Origin: Lentisphaerota bacterium
Lineage (GTDB): Bacteria > Verrucomicrobiota > Kiritimatiellia > UBA8416 > JAIOPI01
Assembly (NCBI GenBank): GCA_021413965.1
Contig: JAIOPI010000027.1
Span: forward strand, 85,883 to 149,882
DNA: 64,000 nucleotides
Direction: 5' to 3'
Shown here: positions 27,271-35,865 of the stretch, piece by piece
Layout: every line of letters begins with the position of its first letter
How positions within the stretch are numbered: the stretch's first letter is position 1
Notes under the pieces: model-generated
The model's input: the letters and a program-made list of their open reading frames with translations, nothing else
What the model was told of the DNA's origin: nothing
The model's database searches: none
Program-made: the position numbers and the translations under genes

Positions 27271-28341
27271 TCATTCCTGCAGCAACGCGCGGACGTCCGC
27301 GATCACGTCGCGCGCACGCACGGCGGCCATGCGGCGGCGTTGCGAGTCGAGCACAGCCTCGCGCAGGGGCGCGTCGCACAACACGCGGTGCATCAGCGCC
27401 GCCAGTTCCGCCGGCGTGAGATCGTCAAAAAGCACGCCCGCCCCGTCCATCGCCTCTGGCATGCCGCCCGTGGCGCGCGCAATGATGGGCACCCCCTTGT
27501 GCATGGCCTCCACCAGCGGCAGGCAGTAGCCTTCGTGCCGGCTGGTCGTGACAAACAGATCGGCGGCCGCGTAGTACGCACTCAGCCCGCGGTCGGAGGC
27601 AAAATCCTCGAAGCAAACCGTGGTCAGTCCCAAATCTCCCACCAGCATGCGCAGCATCGTGCAGTAGCGCGGGGCCGTGCGGTCCGACCCCACCAGGATC
27701 AGCCGGCTGAAAGGGTTGAGGCCCCGGTTGTACCAGGCGAACGCCTCGATCAGCTCCTCGATGCACTTGTTCGGCGCCAGCCGGCCGACGAACAGGATGT
27801 TGATCATGCGCGTCGCGAACTTGGCGGCAACCCGCGGGTCCGGCGGCTGATCCAGCTCCGCAGGCGCGAAAGGCAAGGCAAAGACCCGGACCGGCTTATC
27901 CGTCAGCGCGCGCAGTTCAGCGGCGTTGTACTCGGAAACCGCCCACACCACATCCGCGGCGGCGAGCACGGCGGGCAGGGCCTCGCGTCCGCGGCGCAAC
28001 TCGGCGGCGATGCTGTCATCGAAGCCGTCAAAGAACTCGGCGGGTGTGATGTTGTGATAGCGGAGCAGTTTGCGCCCCGGGTGCGCCAGAAACCGCGCCG
28101 TGATCGCCGAGCCCGTCGCGTGATGGGCGAGGAGCAGGTCGTGACTTCCGGCTTGCAGTTCGGAGAGCGGCCGGCAGGCGCCGCCCGCATCCGGCGAGAT
28201 GCGCGCGGCCGGCGCGAAGATGTCGGAGGCGTGTCCCAGCGAGCGAAAGACGGCCTGCAGGTGCTGGGCCTCGCGCGTGATGGCGTCGCCGGCAACAAAG
28301 CCAGCCACCAGTTGGTCGATGCGCGGGCGCGCGGTGGTCAT
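27271..28341 (-). CDS. Glycosyltransferase family 4
   Basis: A 356-residue GT-B enzyme. The N-terminal acceptor domain has GDAITREAQHLQAVFRSLGH; the C-terminal donor domain has INILFVGRLAPNKCIEELIEAF, FVTTSRHEGYCLPLVEAM and GVPIIARATGGMPEAM, the GT4 E-x7-E signature. It transfers a sugar from a nucleotide sugar, probably in surface polysaccharide synthesis. Its ATG overlaps the stop of the upstream 138-residue gene, and it converges on the large membrane protein gene at 24699. Confidence 0.9.
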   Translation of the reverse strand: MTTARPRIDQLVAGFVAGDAITREAQHLQAVFRSLGHASDIFAPAARISPDAGGACRPLSELQAGSHDLLLAHHATGSAITARFLAHPGRKLLRYHNITPAEFFDGFDDSIAAELRRGREALPAVLAAADVVWAVSEYNAAELRALTDKPVRVFALPFAPAELDQPPDPRVAAKFATRMINILFVGRLAPNKCIEELIEAFAWYNRGLNPFSRLILVGSDRTAPRYCTMLRMLVGDLGLTTVCFEDFASDRGLSAYYAAADLFVTTSRHEGYCLPLVEAMHKGVPIIARATGGMPEAMDGAGVLFDDLTPAELAALMHRVLCDAPLREAVLDSQRRRMAAVRARDVIADVRALLQE

Positions 28342-28754
28342 CGTGGCTCCCCGCCGCCCGGCCGATGCTCGAGCGCATCAAGGCGCGCCTGCTGGAACGT
28401 GATCGCATCGGTCAACAGTCTCAGGACGCCGTTCACCTGCGCGGCGGTGTGGTCGTGCTGGTGGCGCAGCAGCTTCCAGAGGGCCCGGCGCACGGCCGAA
28501 CCCACGCGGCCGCGGAGGCCCGGCCGCGACGGCCAGGACGGCGTCGACAGGTCGATGGCGGCGCGCAGGCGGATCAGCCGAATCAGTTCCGCCAGGAACG
28601 CCTGTTCGCTCCCGGCCCGGCACAGGTGGCGCGCGCTCTCGGCGGGGCCGTAGCGCGACACCCCTTGTCCGCCCGCCTCCAGCGCCCGGGCCGCCTCTTG
28701 CAGCGCGGGCCCCACGTCACCGGTCCGGTCTAAGCCTGCCACGATAAGTTTCAT
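28338..28754 (-). CDS. Conserved-looking helical protein of unknown function, coupled to GT4
   Basis: A 138-residue, mostly alpha-helical, arginine-rich protein without signal peptide or membrane segments. It begins MKLIVAGLDRTGD and ends with a possible coiled coil (AITFQQARLDALEHR). Its stop overlaps the GT4 start (ATGA), so it probably works with that enzyme, perhaps as a scaffold; no family is recognised. A start at 28814 (MGWLRERRES) would add 20 residues and cannot be excluded. Confidence 0.55.
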   Translation of the reverse strand: MKLIVAGLDRTGDVGPALQEAARALEAGGQGVSRYGPAESARHLCRAGSEQAFLAELIRLIRLRAAIDLSTPSWPSRPGLRGRVGSAVRRALWKLLRHQHDHTAAQVNGVLRLLTDAITFQQARLDALEHRPGGGEPR

Positions 28755-28971
28755 AAGCAATGCCGCTGTCTGTGCATCATAGCCCGATTCCCGGCGCTCC
28801 CGCAACCAGCCCATGACCTCGCCCTGGGCCGGCGGTCCCCGCCAGCCCCTCCGTTCCTGCCTTCCTGCTTTCCTGATTGCCCCTCCGTTCCTCATTCCGC
28901 ACTGGCCGCCCCCGGCGAAAACCCGTAGCGTGTTCCCGAGTTTTGTTCCCCTGCCAAACGGAAAGGACGCC

Positions 28972-31161
28972 ATGTCGCCCAAACCGCTGTTGCCTTACCA
29001 GGACGCTGCCCGTCCCGTCGCCGATCGCGTGACCGATCTGCTCGTGCGCATGACGCTGGAAGAGAAGATCGGCCAGATGACGCAGATCAACGGCAAGGCC
29101 GGCGACCCCGAGAAGTGGATCCGCGAGAAGCACGTCGGTTCGTTTCTGCATCTCATCGCCGGGAACATCCCGCGCCTGCAGCAGGTTGCCGCAGAGTCGC
29201 GCCTCGGCATCCCGTTGATCTTCGGCATCGATGCCATCCACGGCCATGCCTTCTGCCCGTCGGCCACCGTATTCCCCACGCAGCTTGCGCTGGCCTGCTC
29301 GTGGCATGCGGGTCTCATCGAAGCGGTCGGGCGTATCACGGCCAAGGACGTTTCCGCCACCGGCATCCAGTGGACCTTCTCTCCGGTGCTGTGCATCGCA
29401 CGCGACCTGCGCTGGGGGCGCGTCGATGAAACCTTCGGCGAAGATCCGCATCTCATCGGGGTGCTGGCCGAGGCCCTGATCCGCGGCTACCAGGGTGATG
29501 ATTACAACGCCCCGGAGCGCATCCTCGCCTGCGCCAAGCACTTCGCCGGCTACAGCGAGACGCAGGGCGGACGGGACAGCACCGAGGCCGACCTTTCGCG
29601 GCGCAAGCTCGCGGCCTTCTTCCTGCCGCCCTTTGAGCGCGTCGCCCGCGCCGGCTGTGCCACGTTCATGACCGGCTACCAGGCCATCGACGGCGTGCCC
29701 TGCACCGCCAACCGCTGGCTGCTCACCGACCTGCTCAAGGAGCAGTGGGGACTCGACGGGTTCGTCGTCACGGACTGGGATAACGTCGGCAAACTCCACA
29801 AGATGCAGTTCACGTGCGCCGGGCCGGTCGAAGCGGCGGCCGTGGCTGTCAACGCCGGCAACGACATGATCATGAACACACCGGAGTTCCCGGACGCCTG
29901 CCGCGAGGCGGTGCAGCGCGGGCTCGTCGATCCCGCGTGCCTCGACGCCGCCTGCCGTCGCATCCTGACGGTGAAGTTCAAGCTCGGGCTTTTCGACGCG
30001 CGCCGCCTGCCGGACCTTGAGGCCGCCCGCGTGCGGCTCGGGCTGCCGGAAGATCGACGGCTGGCGCTGGAGAGCGCAATCGAGTCCATGGTGCTGCTGA
30101 AGAACAAGCACGGCCGCCTGCCGCTCTCGGACACGGTGACCCGCATCGCCGTCGTGGGGCCAAACGCGGACGACATTCCGCCACAGTTGGGCGACTGGTC
30201 CTACCACACACCTCAAGAAGCGGAAGTCGGTGCCGTTCATGCGCCGGATCGGATCACGACGGCGCTGCAGGGCATCCGCCGCCGCGCGCCGGCGGGCTGC
30301 GAGGTGCGCCACGCCCGCGGCTGCGATGCGGATAAACCGGGGACCGAGGGGCTCGCCGAAGCCGTCGCGCTGGCGCTGAAATCCGATGTGGTGATTGCCG
30401 TGGTGGGGGATACGCTGGCCTACGCCGGCGAGTGCAAGGACCGCGCCACGCTCGACCTCCCGGGCGGGCAACAGGCCCTACTCGAGGCCCTGCATGCGAC
30501 CGGTACGCCGTTGGTCGTCGTGCTGATCAACAGCAAGCCGCTCTCCATCCCCTGGGTGGACGCCCATGCCGATGCCATCCTCGAAGCATTCAACCCCGGC
30601 GAAGCAGGCGGCGCCGCCGTGGCCGCCATCCTGTTCGGCGATCGCAATCCCGGTGGCAAGCTGCCGATTTCATTCCCGCAACATGTCGGCCAGCAGCCCG
30701 TCTACTACAACCAGATCCCCGGCTGGCATGCGGGCATGTACTGCGACCTCACCACCGCCGAGCCGCTGTACCCGTTCGGCTTTGGCCTGAGCTACACCAC
30801 CTACGCGTACACGAACCTGCGCGTCGACAAACCGCGCTGCTCGGCGGACGACACGGTGACCGTATCCGTGGATGTCACGAACACCGGTGCGCGCGAGGGC
30901 GTGGAAATCGTGCAGGTCTATGTGCACGACCTCCTCGCGCCCGTGACCTGGCCCGCGAAGGAGTTGAAAGGATTCGCCCGCGTGAAACTCAGCGCTCAGG
31001 AAACGCGCACGGTTAGCATCGCGCTCCACGCCCGCGACGCCTTCAGCATCGTCAACGCCGCCGCCGAGCGCGTCGTCGAACCCGGCGCCTTCGAAATCCT
31101 CGCCGGCCCCTCCTCGCGCGACAAGGACCTGCTCAAGACGACCATCGAGGTGGTGGCATAG
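28972..31161 (+). CDS. bglX: Beta-glucosidase-type glycoside hydrolase family 3
   Basis: A 729-residue enzyme with no signal peptide. The GH3 N-domain shows IPLIFGIDAIHGHA, ACAKHFAGYSETQGGRDS (conserved KHF, 189-191) and the nucleophile D268 in GFVVTDWDN. The second domain has AVVGPNADD and VGDTLAYAGECKDR, and the last 110 residues are a fibronectin III-like domain (FGFGLSYTTYAYTN onward). It would hydrolyse beta-linked glucosides or xylosides inside the cell. The ATG at 28972 has GGAAAGGA upstream. It is divergent from the GT4 operon. Confidence 0.93.
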   Translation: MSPKPLLPYQDAARPVADRVTDLLVRMTLEEKIGQMTQINGKAGDPEKWIREKHVGSFLHLIAGNIPRLQQVAAESRLGIPLIFGIDAIHGHAFCPSATVFPTQLALACSWHAGLIEAVGRITAKDVSATGIQWTFSPVLCIARDLRWGRVDETFGEDPHLIGVLAEALIRGYQGDDYNAPERILACAKHFAGYSETQGGRDSTEADLSRRKLAAFFLPPFERVARAGCATFMTGYQAIDGVPCTANRWLLTDLLKEQWGLDGFVVTDWDNVGKLHKMQFTCAGPVEAAAVAVNAGNDMIMNTPEFPDACREAVQRGLVDPACLDAACRRILTVKFKLGLFDARRLPDLEAARVRLGLPEDRRLALESAIESMVLLKNKHGRLPLSDTVTRIAVVGPNADDIPPQLGDWSYHTPQEAEVGAVHAPDRITTALQGIRRRAPAGCEVRHARGCDADKPGTEGLAEAVALALKSDVVIAVVGDTLAYAGECKDRATLDLPGGQQALLEALHATGTPLVVVLINSKPLSIPWVDAHADAILEAFNPGEAGGAAVAAILFGDRNPGGKLPISFPQHVGQQPVYYNQIPGWHAGMYCDLTTAEPLYPFGFGLSYTTYAYTNLRVDKPRCSADDTVTVSVDVTNTGAREGVEIVQVYVHDLLAPVTWPAKELKGFARVKLSAQETRTVSIALHARDAFSIVNAAAERVVEPGAFEILAGPSSRDKDLLKTTIEVVA

Positions 31162-31206
31162 CCAGTCGGGCACCCCCGCACATGCCACCGCCCCCAATCG
31201 ATGCCT

Positions 31207-31238
31207 GCCGAGGTGGCCCGCGACCTCCGGGCGCGGGC
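31207..31238. repeat. REP-like intergenic repeat, copy 1
   Basis: A 32-bp element beginning GCCGAGGTGGCCCGCGACCT and ending GGGCGCGGGC. Its right 23 bases can fold as a hairpin (GCCCGCG with CGCGGGC). It lies 45 bp after the GH3 stop. An identical copy is at 42037-42068 and a variant at 40283-40314. Confidence 0.75.
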
Positions 31239-31251
31239 GCCTGCGGCCCCC

Positions 31252-31378
31252 CGAATCCTTAGCGAAGGGGCCACCTCGTAGCGGTGGCCCTACTGTGCGA
31301 TCGGTAGGGCCAGCGCTACGAGCTGGCCCAAGCGCTCTCACCCAACGGAGTTCAACTCCTAGGTTCGCTAAGGATTCG
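31252..31378. mobile_element. MITE-like element with 15-bp inverted ends and two mirror hairpins
   Basis: A 127-bp segment bounded by perfect 15-bp inverted repeats (CGAATCCTTAGCGAA at 31252-31266, its complement at 31364-31378). Inside are two hairpins: GGGCCACC/GGTGGCCC (31268-31290) and GGGCCAGC/GCTGGCCC (31307-31329). Their 7-base loops, TCGTAGC and GCTACGA, are complementary to each other. An 8-bp direct repeat GCGGCCCC lies just outside each end (31243-31250, 31380-31387), compatible with a target duplication. No transposase is coded, so it would be non-autonomous. Confidence 0.55.
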
Positions 31379-31460
31379 CGCGGCCCCTCCATCGTGTCAA
31401 ATTGCCTTGAAGGTTCTGCTGCCCATGACCATGATCCGGCGCGAAGGTGGTCGTACGGTT

Positions 31461-34394
31461 ATGGTCCTGGACACAATGCCCCTTTCGGTCCGGCGATGCA
31501 TGCGCGCATCCAGCCGGTCAGTCCGCGCCATCCGGCGTGCCGCTGGGGGCGTCCTCGCGCTGTTGGCGGTGGTCGTTCCGGCGGCAGGCGCTCGTGCGGG
31601 CGAAGATGCCCCCGCGCTCATTGAGGCGTCGGCGACCAACGGCGACGTCACCGTGGGACTGCAATGGGCCGCTGAAGGGGGCATGTGCTACGACGTGCTC
31701 GCGGCCACTACGCTCGCGCATGTCGTGTGGACTCCGCTCGTCCCGCCGCCCCTCACCCCCACCAACCTGATCGGCGAACTGACGCTGCCATCGCCGGCCG
31801 CGCGCGGCTTCTACCGCGTTCGGCTGCGCGACGCGCAGGGCCCGACGCTGACCGCCCGCTATCCCACCGTCAACGGCGCGGGTGTCGGCCGCGCGACGAG
31901 CCTCACCGTCCTTGTTGAGGATGCCAGTGGGATCGACACCAATGCGTATGCGCTGGCCATCAACGGCCTGCCGCCACTTGCCGTGGACGCGCCGGGTGTG
32001 ATCGCCACGACCAACAGGTTTGCCTACGCCCCCGCCGGCCAATGGGGCACCTATGGCGAGACGGTTACGGTCACGTTCGCCTGCGCCGACCGGCTGGGAA
32101 ACGTGACGACCGCCGATTGGAGTTTTTCGCTCGAACGGCTGCCCGTCATCACCAATGGGGTGATCGATTTGCGCCCGCCATCAGGGGGGCAACTGGCGCG
32201 GGCCCGTGACGTCGTGGCCGCCGCCGCTGAAAGTCGCGGCGTGCGCTTCGCCGACAACCTCGCCATCACGGCCATCACGTCGAACCAGGTGGTTCTCAGC
32301 TACACGGGGGCGCACGGATTGTACGCGGGCGCGATTCTGATCAACCACGACCCGGCCGCCTGCTTCTACCGGCGTATTCAGTCCATCAGCGATGACGCGA
32401 CCAACCATGTCGTTACCGTCGCAACGGCCGACGTTGCGCTCACGGAGTTTGTGCAGGAGGGTACGCTCTCGCCCGAGGCGCTGGTGCTGAACGCAACCGG
32501 GGCACCGCAGACGCTGGCGGGCGCCGATCTCGTGTACGGTATTCCATTCGCCTACTCCGGTCCGCTTGCCATCCCGCCCATCGCCCACCCTCCCGCCCTG
32601 ATCACGTGGACGCAGGCCACGTGTGACGTGCAGGGGCAAATCGCGCTCTCCGCCGAGATTGGCGGTGGGCAGGTTGTCACGCTGGAAGCCGCCTCGTGCG
32701 CGAGCCTGCGTGTGGACGCACGGACGCGGTTTGAGGCCGCCGGGCCTGTCTCGGAATACACCGGGTCAGTCTCGCTGGGCTCGTATCCGCTGGCGTCGGT
32801 CATGGGCTATATGGGTTCTGTTCCCATTCAGGGTGACGTGGAACTGGTTCTCGACGTCGACTACGCGATCCGTTCCGATGGCGCGCTGGACTACACCTGT
32901 GATGTGTCGGGGGTGCTGACCAACCACTGCCGCCTGCAGCGGGGTGGCGATGGCTGGCACGCGGTTGCTGCTCTGACCTTGGACGCGTCGCCGCGGACCA
33001 CCCCCTCAACCGTGACGCAGGCGGCCGCGCTTTCGGCCTGCCTGCGACCCCGGCTCACGACGACGTGGCGAGGTCTCGCCAGCCTGACGCACCGCTATCG
33101 CCTGGGGCCGGGCCTGGAGTGCGCGGGCGGAACCAACGGCCAGCCGCTGGCGTCGTTCCTGATTGAGAGAGCACAGGCAGATGTCGCGGCAACCGTCATG
33201 GGCACATCGGGCGGAGGCTGGACTAATGAGAGCGCGGCCGTGGCGGAGCGCGTGCTGGCGGTCTCGCACTGGCCGGCGCTCTCCGCCGTGGCGCCGGCGA
33301 TCACGCGGCAACCGACGCCTGTCGCAGCCAGGCCGGGAGACCGCATATGCCTCTATGCCGGCGCCGCCGGCGATCCCGCACCCGTTCTGCAGTGGTTTCA
33401 GAACGGCCAGGCCATCCCATTCGCGGACGCGAACGAATTGTGCCTCACCATGGGCGCCCAGGCCCTCGGCTCTTTCCACCTGACGGCCGCGAATCGTTAC
33501 GGTCGCGTGACCAGCCAGGTGGCGCGGATCTCGTTCACGCCGCCGGACGGCATGGTCCCGATCCCCGCAGGCAGTTTCAGTATGGGTGACTTCTTCAACG
33601 ATGGCGCGTCACATGAGCGTCCCGTGCACACGGTGTTCGTAAGCGAGTATTTCGTGGACCGCTATGAAGTCTCGAAAGCGCTCTGGGACGCCGTGCGGGC
33701 CTGGCGCGGAGGCAACGGGTTCAGCTACGATAATAGCGGGGCGGGGAAGGCGGCGAACCATCCGGTGATGACCTTGAGTTGGTACGATTGCGTCAAGTGG
33801 TGCAACGCGCGCAGCCTGCGCGAGGGGCTGGTTCCGGCTTACTACAGTGATGCGGACCTGACGCAGGTTTACCGAACAGGACAAGTCGCGCCGCACGTGA
33901 AGTGGAGCGCCAACGGGTACCGCTTGCCGACGGAGGCGGAGTGGGAGAAGGTGGCGCGCGGCGGGGCAACCGGACGGCGCTATGCATGGAGCGACGCGGA
34001 CACCATCGATTTCAGCCGGGCCAACTACTACAGCCTGTGGAGCAGCGGCGCGCCAGACTATGCTTATGACCATGGCGCGACGCGCGGTTACCATCCGACG
34101 TACGCCGTTGGGAACTTCCCATACACCTGTCCGGTGAACGCCTTTCCGCCGAATGGCTACGGCGTTCACAATGTGATGGGCAACGCGTCGGAATGGTGCT
34201 GGGATTGGCATTCGTCGACCTACTACTCGACATCGCCAGCGAGCGATCCGCAAGGGCCGGCGTCGGGCACGGGACGCGTGATACGAAACAGCAGCTACGG
34301 CGGGACGGCACAGAACGTGCGCTGCGCCCATCGCGGCAGTGTGGCTCCGCAGGGTGTGAGCAGTAGCTATGGTTTCCGTTGTGTGCGGCGCTGA
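31461..34394 (+). CDS. Large exported protein with Ig-like and formylglycine-enzyme-like (FGE/SUMF1) domains
   Basis: A protein of about 978 residues. A twin-Arg-free signal peptide (VLALLAVVVPAAGARA) leads to about 600 residues of beta-rich sequence, then an Ig-like domain (APVLQWFQNGQAIPF), then a C-terminal FGE-like domain from MVPIPAGSFSMGDFF through WYDCVKWCNAR, YRLPTEAEWEKVARGG, NVMGNASEWCWDW to GFRCVRR. The place where true FGE has its catalytic cysteine pair reads SYGGTAQNVRC, so sulfatase activation is unlikely; such domains often bind ligands. The start is uncertain: ATGs at 31425, 31461, 31476 and 31497 are all in frame. It directly follows the MITE-like element. Confidence 0.75.
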   Translation: MVLDTMPLSVRRCMRASSRSVRAIRRAAGGVLALLAVVVPAAGARAGEDAPALIEASATNGDVTVGLQWAAEGGMCYDVLAATTLAHVVWTPLVPPPLTPTNLIGELTLPSPAARGFYRVRLRDAQGPTLTARYPTVNGAGVGRATSLTVLVEDASGIDTNAYALAINGLPPLAVDAPGVIATTNRFAYAPAGQWGTYGETVTVTFACADRLGNVTTADWSFSLERLPVITNGVIDLRPPSGGQLARARDVVAAAAESRGVRFADNLAITAITSNQVVLSYTGAHGLYAGAILINHDPAACFYRRIQSISDDATNHVVTVATADVALTEFVQEGTLSPEALVLNATGAPQTLAGADLVYGIPFAYSGPLAIPPIAHPPALITWTQATCDVQGQIALSAEIGGGQVVTLEAASCASLRVDARTRFEAAGPVSEYTGSVSLGSYPLASVMGYMGSVPIQGDVELVLDVDYAIRSDGALDYTCDVSGVLTNHCRLQRGGDGWHAVAALTLDASPRTTPSTVTQAAALSACLRPRLTTTWRGLASLTHRYRLGPGLECAGGTNGQPLASFLIERAQADVAATVMGTSGGGWTNESAAVAERVLAVSHWPALSAVAPAITRQPTPVAARPGDRICLYAGAAGDPAPVLQWFQNGQAIPFADANELCLTMGAQALGSFHLTAANRYGRVTSQVARISFTPPDGMVPIPAGSFSMGDFFNDGASHERPVHTVFVSEYFVDRYEVSKALWDAVRAWRGGNGFSYDNSGAGKAANHPVMTLSWYDCVKWCNARSLREGLVPAYYSDADLTQVYRTGQVAPHVKWSANGYRLPTEAEWEKVARGGATGRRYAWSDADTIDFSRANYYSLWSSGAPDYAYDHGATRGYHPTYAVGNFPYTCPVNAFPPNGYGVHNVMGNASEWCWDWHSSTYYSTSPASDPQGPASGTGRVIRNSSYGGTAQNVRCAHRGSVAPQGVSSSYGFRCVRR

Positions 34395-34425
34395 ACGGCC
34401 CCGACATCCGCTTCCCCAGTCGTCG

Positions 34426-34869
34426 CTAACCCCGAATCACATCCACCCCGCGCAGATTGAAAAGCGGGGCGGCGGCGAGCAGGTATTTGTCGTTGGAGAA
34501 GATTTCGGTCGCGCCGTGCTCGGCGGCGCATGCCAGGTGCAAAGCGTCGGCGGCGTGGAGCGTCAGGGTTGCCGGCGCCGCCGCGAAGACCGACTCCACG
34601 CGCTGCAGCATGGCGTCGTTGATGGGGAGCCATACCAGGGCGCCCGCATTCGCATCTGCCCGAACCTGCGCCAGAATCGCCTGCAACTGCATGGCCGTGG
34701 CCGCCCCCTCGCGGATCTTCCGATGGCAGGCCGAAACGAACTCCGCCCGCCCGTGCAGCGCGCACTGGATGCGATCCACCGTGGCAGCGTGCGCACGGAC
34801 TGCCGCGCTGCCCGATTCGAGGCACTGAAGCTTGAGGATGTAACAGGTGTCGTAGTACGCGGTCTTCAT
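34426..34869 (-). CDS. vapC: PIN-domain protein, VapC-type toxin
   Basis: A 147-residue PIN nuclease. The first acidic residue is in MKTAYYDTCYILKL, and the later set is in LHAADALHLACAAEHGA and FSNDKYLLAAAP, as in VapC toxins that cut tRNA or rRNA. The ATG overlaps the stop of the upstream antitoxin gene by the ATGA pattern. VapC function is inferred from this pairing. It converges on the FGE-like gene with 31 bp between the stops. Confidence 0.85.
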   Translation of the reverse strand: MKTAYYDTCYILKLQCLESGSAAVRAHAATVDRIQCALHGRAEFVSACHRKIREGAATAMQLQAILAQVRADANAGALVWLPINDAMLQRVESVFAAAPATLTLHAADALHLACAAEHGATEIFSNDKYLLAAAPLFNLRGVDVIRG

Positions 34870-35129
34870 CGCTGGCCGCGCTCCTCTGAGATGATCCGGG
34901 TGGATTCCGTTCCGCCGGCAAACGCACCCGCCTGCATGGCAGCCTCGTACGCGGGCAGAAGTTTTCGGTTGGCCCAGTATGAGCCCCGCTCTTCCGCGAC
35001 GACGGCCGGCTTGGATAGTTCATGCGCCAGCGATGCGAGGACAATCGCCTTCAGTGTCTGTCCCTGCTCAGCCGCGCGAATCTTCACCTGGCGATAGAGT
35101 GGCTCCGGTATGTCAATGGTCGTCTTCAT
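34866..35129 (-). CDS. vapB: Ribbon-helix-helix antitoxin, VapB-type
   Basis: An 87-residue protein. The first 35 residues, MKTTIDIPEPLYRQVKIRAA then EQGQTLKAIVLASLAHEL, form a ribbon-helix-helix DNA-binding domain. The remainder, with SYWANRKLLPAYEAAM, would wrap the toxin. It should bind VapC and repress its own promoter. The ATG at 35129 is chosen because the 25 codons upstream have no similarity. It is followed at once by vapC. Confidence 0.82.
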   Translation of the reverse strand: MKTTIDIPEPLYRQVKIRAAEQGQTLKAIVLASLAHELSKPAVVAEERGSYWANRKLLPAYEAAMQAGAFAGGTESTRIISEERGQR

Positions 35130-35195
35130 GGCAGATGGATTATGACGTAAATATGGAAATATATCAATACATAACCCCGTCTCGTGAATTGGCCG
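35130..35195. promoter_or_regulatory. AT-rich divergent promoter region of vapBC and ynbA-like operon
   Basis: The 130 bp between the divergent starts at 35129 and 35260 include an AT-rich core (TTATGACGTAAATATGG, then AAATATATCAATACATAA) that stands out in this GC-rich genome. It is the expected place for the vapBC promoter and operator. No perfect inverted repeat was found. Confidence 0.35.
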
Positions 35196-35259
35196 ACAAC
35201 GCATATGCCAACGCCAAATCCGGTATCCTATCTCTCGTTTTTGCGTGTAGAAGGATGAC

Positions 35260-35865
35260 GTGACGAGCCTCTATCAACTCAAGCCGGGCTTCCAGAACCT
35301 GCTGCGTCCGGTTTGCCGCGGCTTGACGCGCGCCCGCGTGTCGCCTAACGCCGTCACCATCGCCGGAGTCCTGCTGTCCGTGGCGATGGGGTGGCTCGTG
35401 CTCACGTTAGTCAACCCGCGCATCCTGCTCCCCTGGTACCCGGCTGTGCTCCTGCTTCGCATGGCGCTCAATGCCTTGGATGGCATGCTGGCGCAAGCGC
35501 TCGACCGGCGCACGCGTTTCGGCTCCATCCTGAACGAGGCGGCCGATATCGTGTCCGACGTCGCGCTCTACCTGCCGCTGGCTGTCGTGCCTGGATTCGC
35601 GCCCGTGCCACTGATCGTTGTCGTGGCGTTGGCGCTGGCATGCGAAGTTCCCGGGCTATTCGCCGCGATGACCCTGCGCGAGGCCCGGCGCGAGGGCCCG
35701 ATGGGCAAGAGCGATCGTGCCTTCGCTTTAGGCTTGCTCGCCGTGCTCGTCTGGCTCGGTGCCCTGTCCGTGTCGGGCGTCGCGGTCTACCTTTCAGGCG
35801 TGGCGATCTTCATCGTGGTCACGGCGGTAAACCGCGCCACGGCCGCGCGGGGCGCGACCCGATGA
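35260..35865 (+). CDS. ynbA: CDP-alcohol phosphatidyltransferase, YnbA-like
   Basis: A 201-residue membrane enzyme. It starts SLYQLKPGFQNLLRPVCRGL, close in pattern to E. coli YnbA, and has the CDP-alcohol motif as ALDGMLAQALDRRTRFGSIL then NEAADIVSD. Compared with DG-x2-AR-x8-G-x3-D-x3-D, Arg is Gln and the third Asp is Asn; the Asn is also the YnbA state. It would join CDP-diacylglycerol to an unknown alcohol. The GTG at 35260 follows AGAAGGA. The stop overlaps the next ATG. Confidence 0.88.
   Translation: MTSLYQLKPGFQNLLRPVCRGLTRARVSPNAVTIAGVLLSVAMGWLVLTLVNPRILLPWYPAVLLLRMALNALDGMLAQALDRRTRFGSILNEAADIVSDVALYLPLAVVPGFAPVPLIVVVALALACEVPGLFAAMTLREARREGPMGKSDRAFALGLLAVLVWLGALSVSGVAVYLSGVAIFIVVTAVNRATAARGATR

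Noticed and set aside
28777..30471. 564-codon minus-strand frame
   Set aside because: Antisense to the GH3 gene, which has all family motifs.
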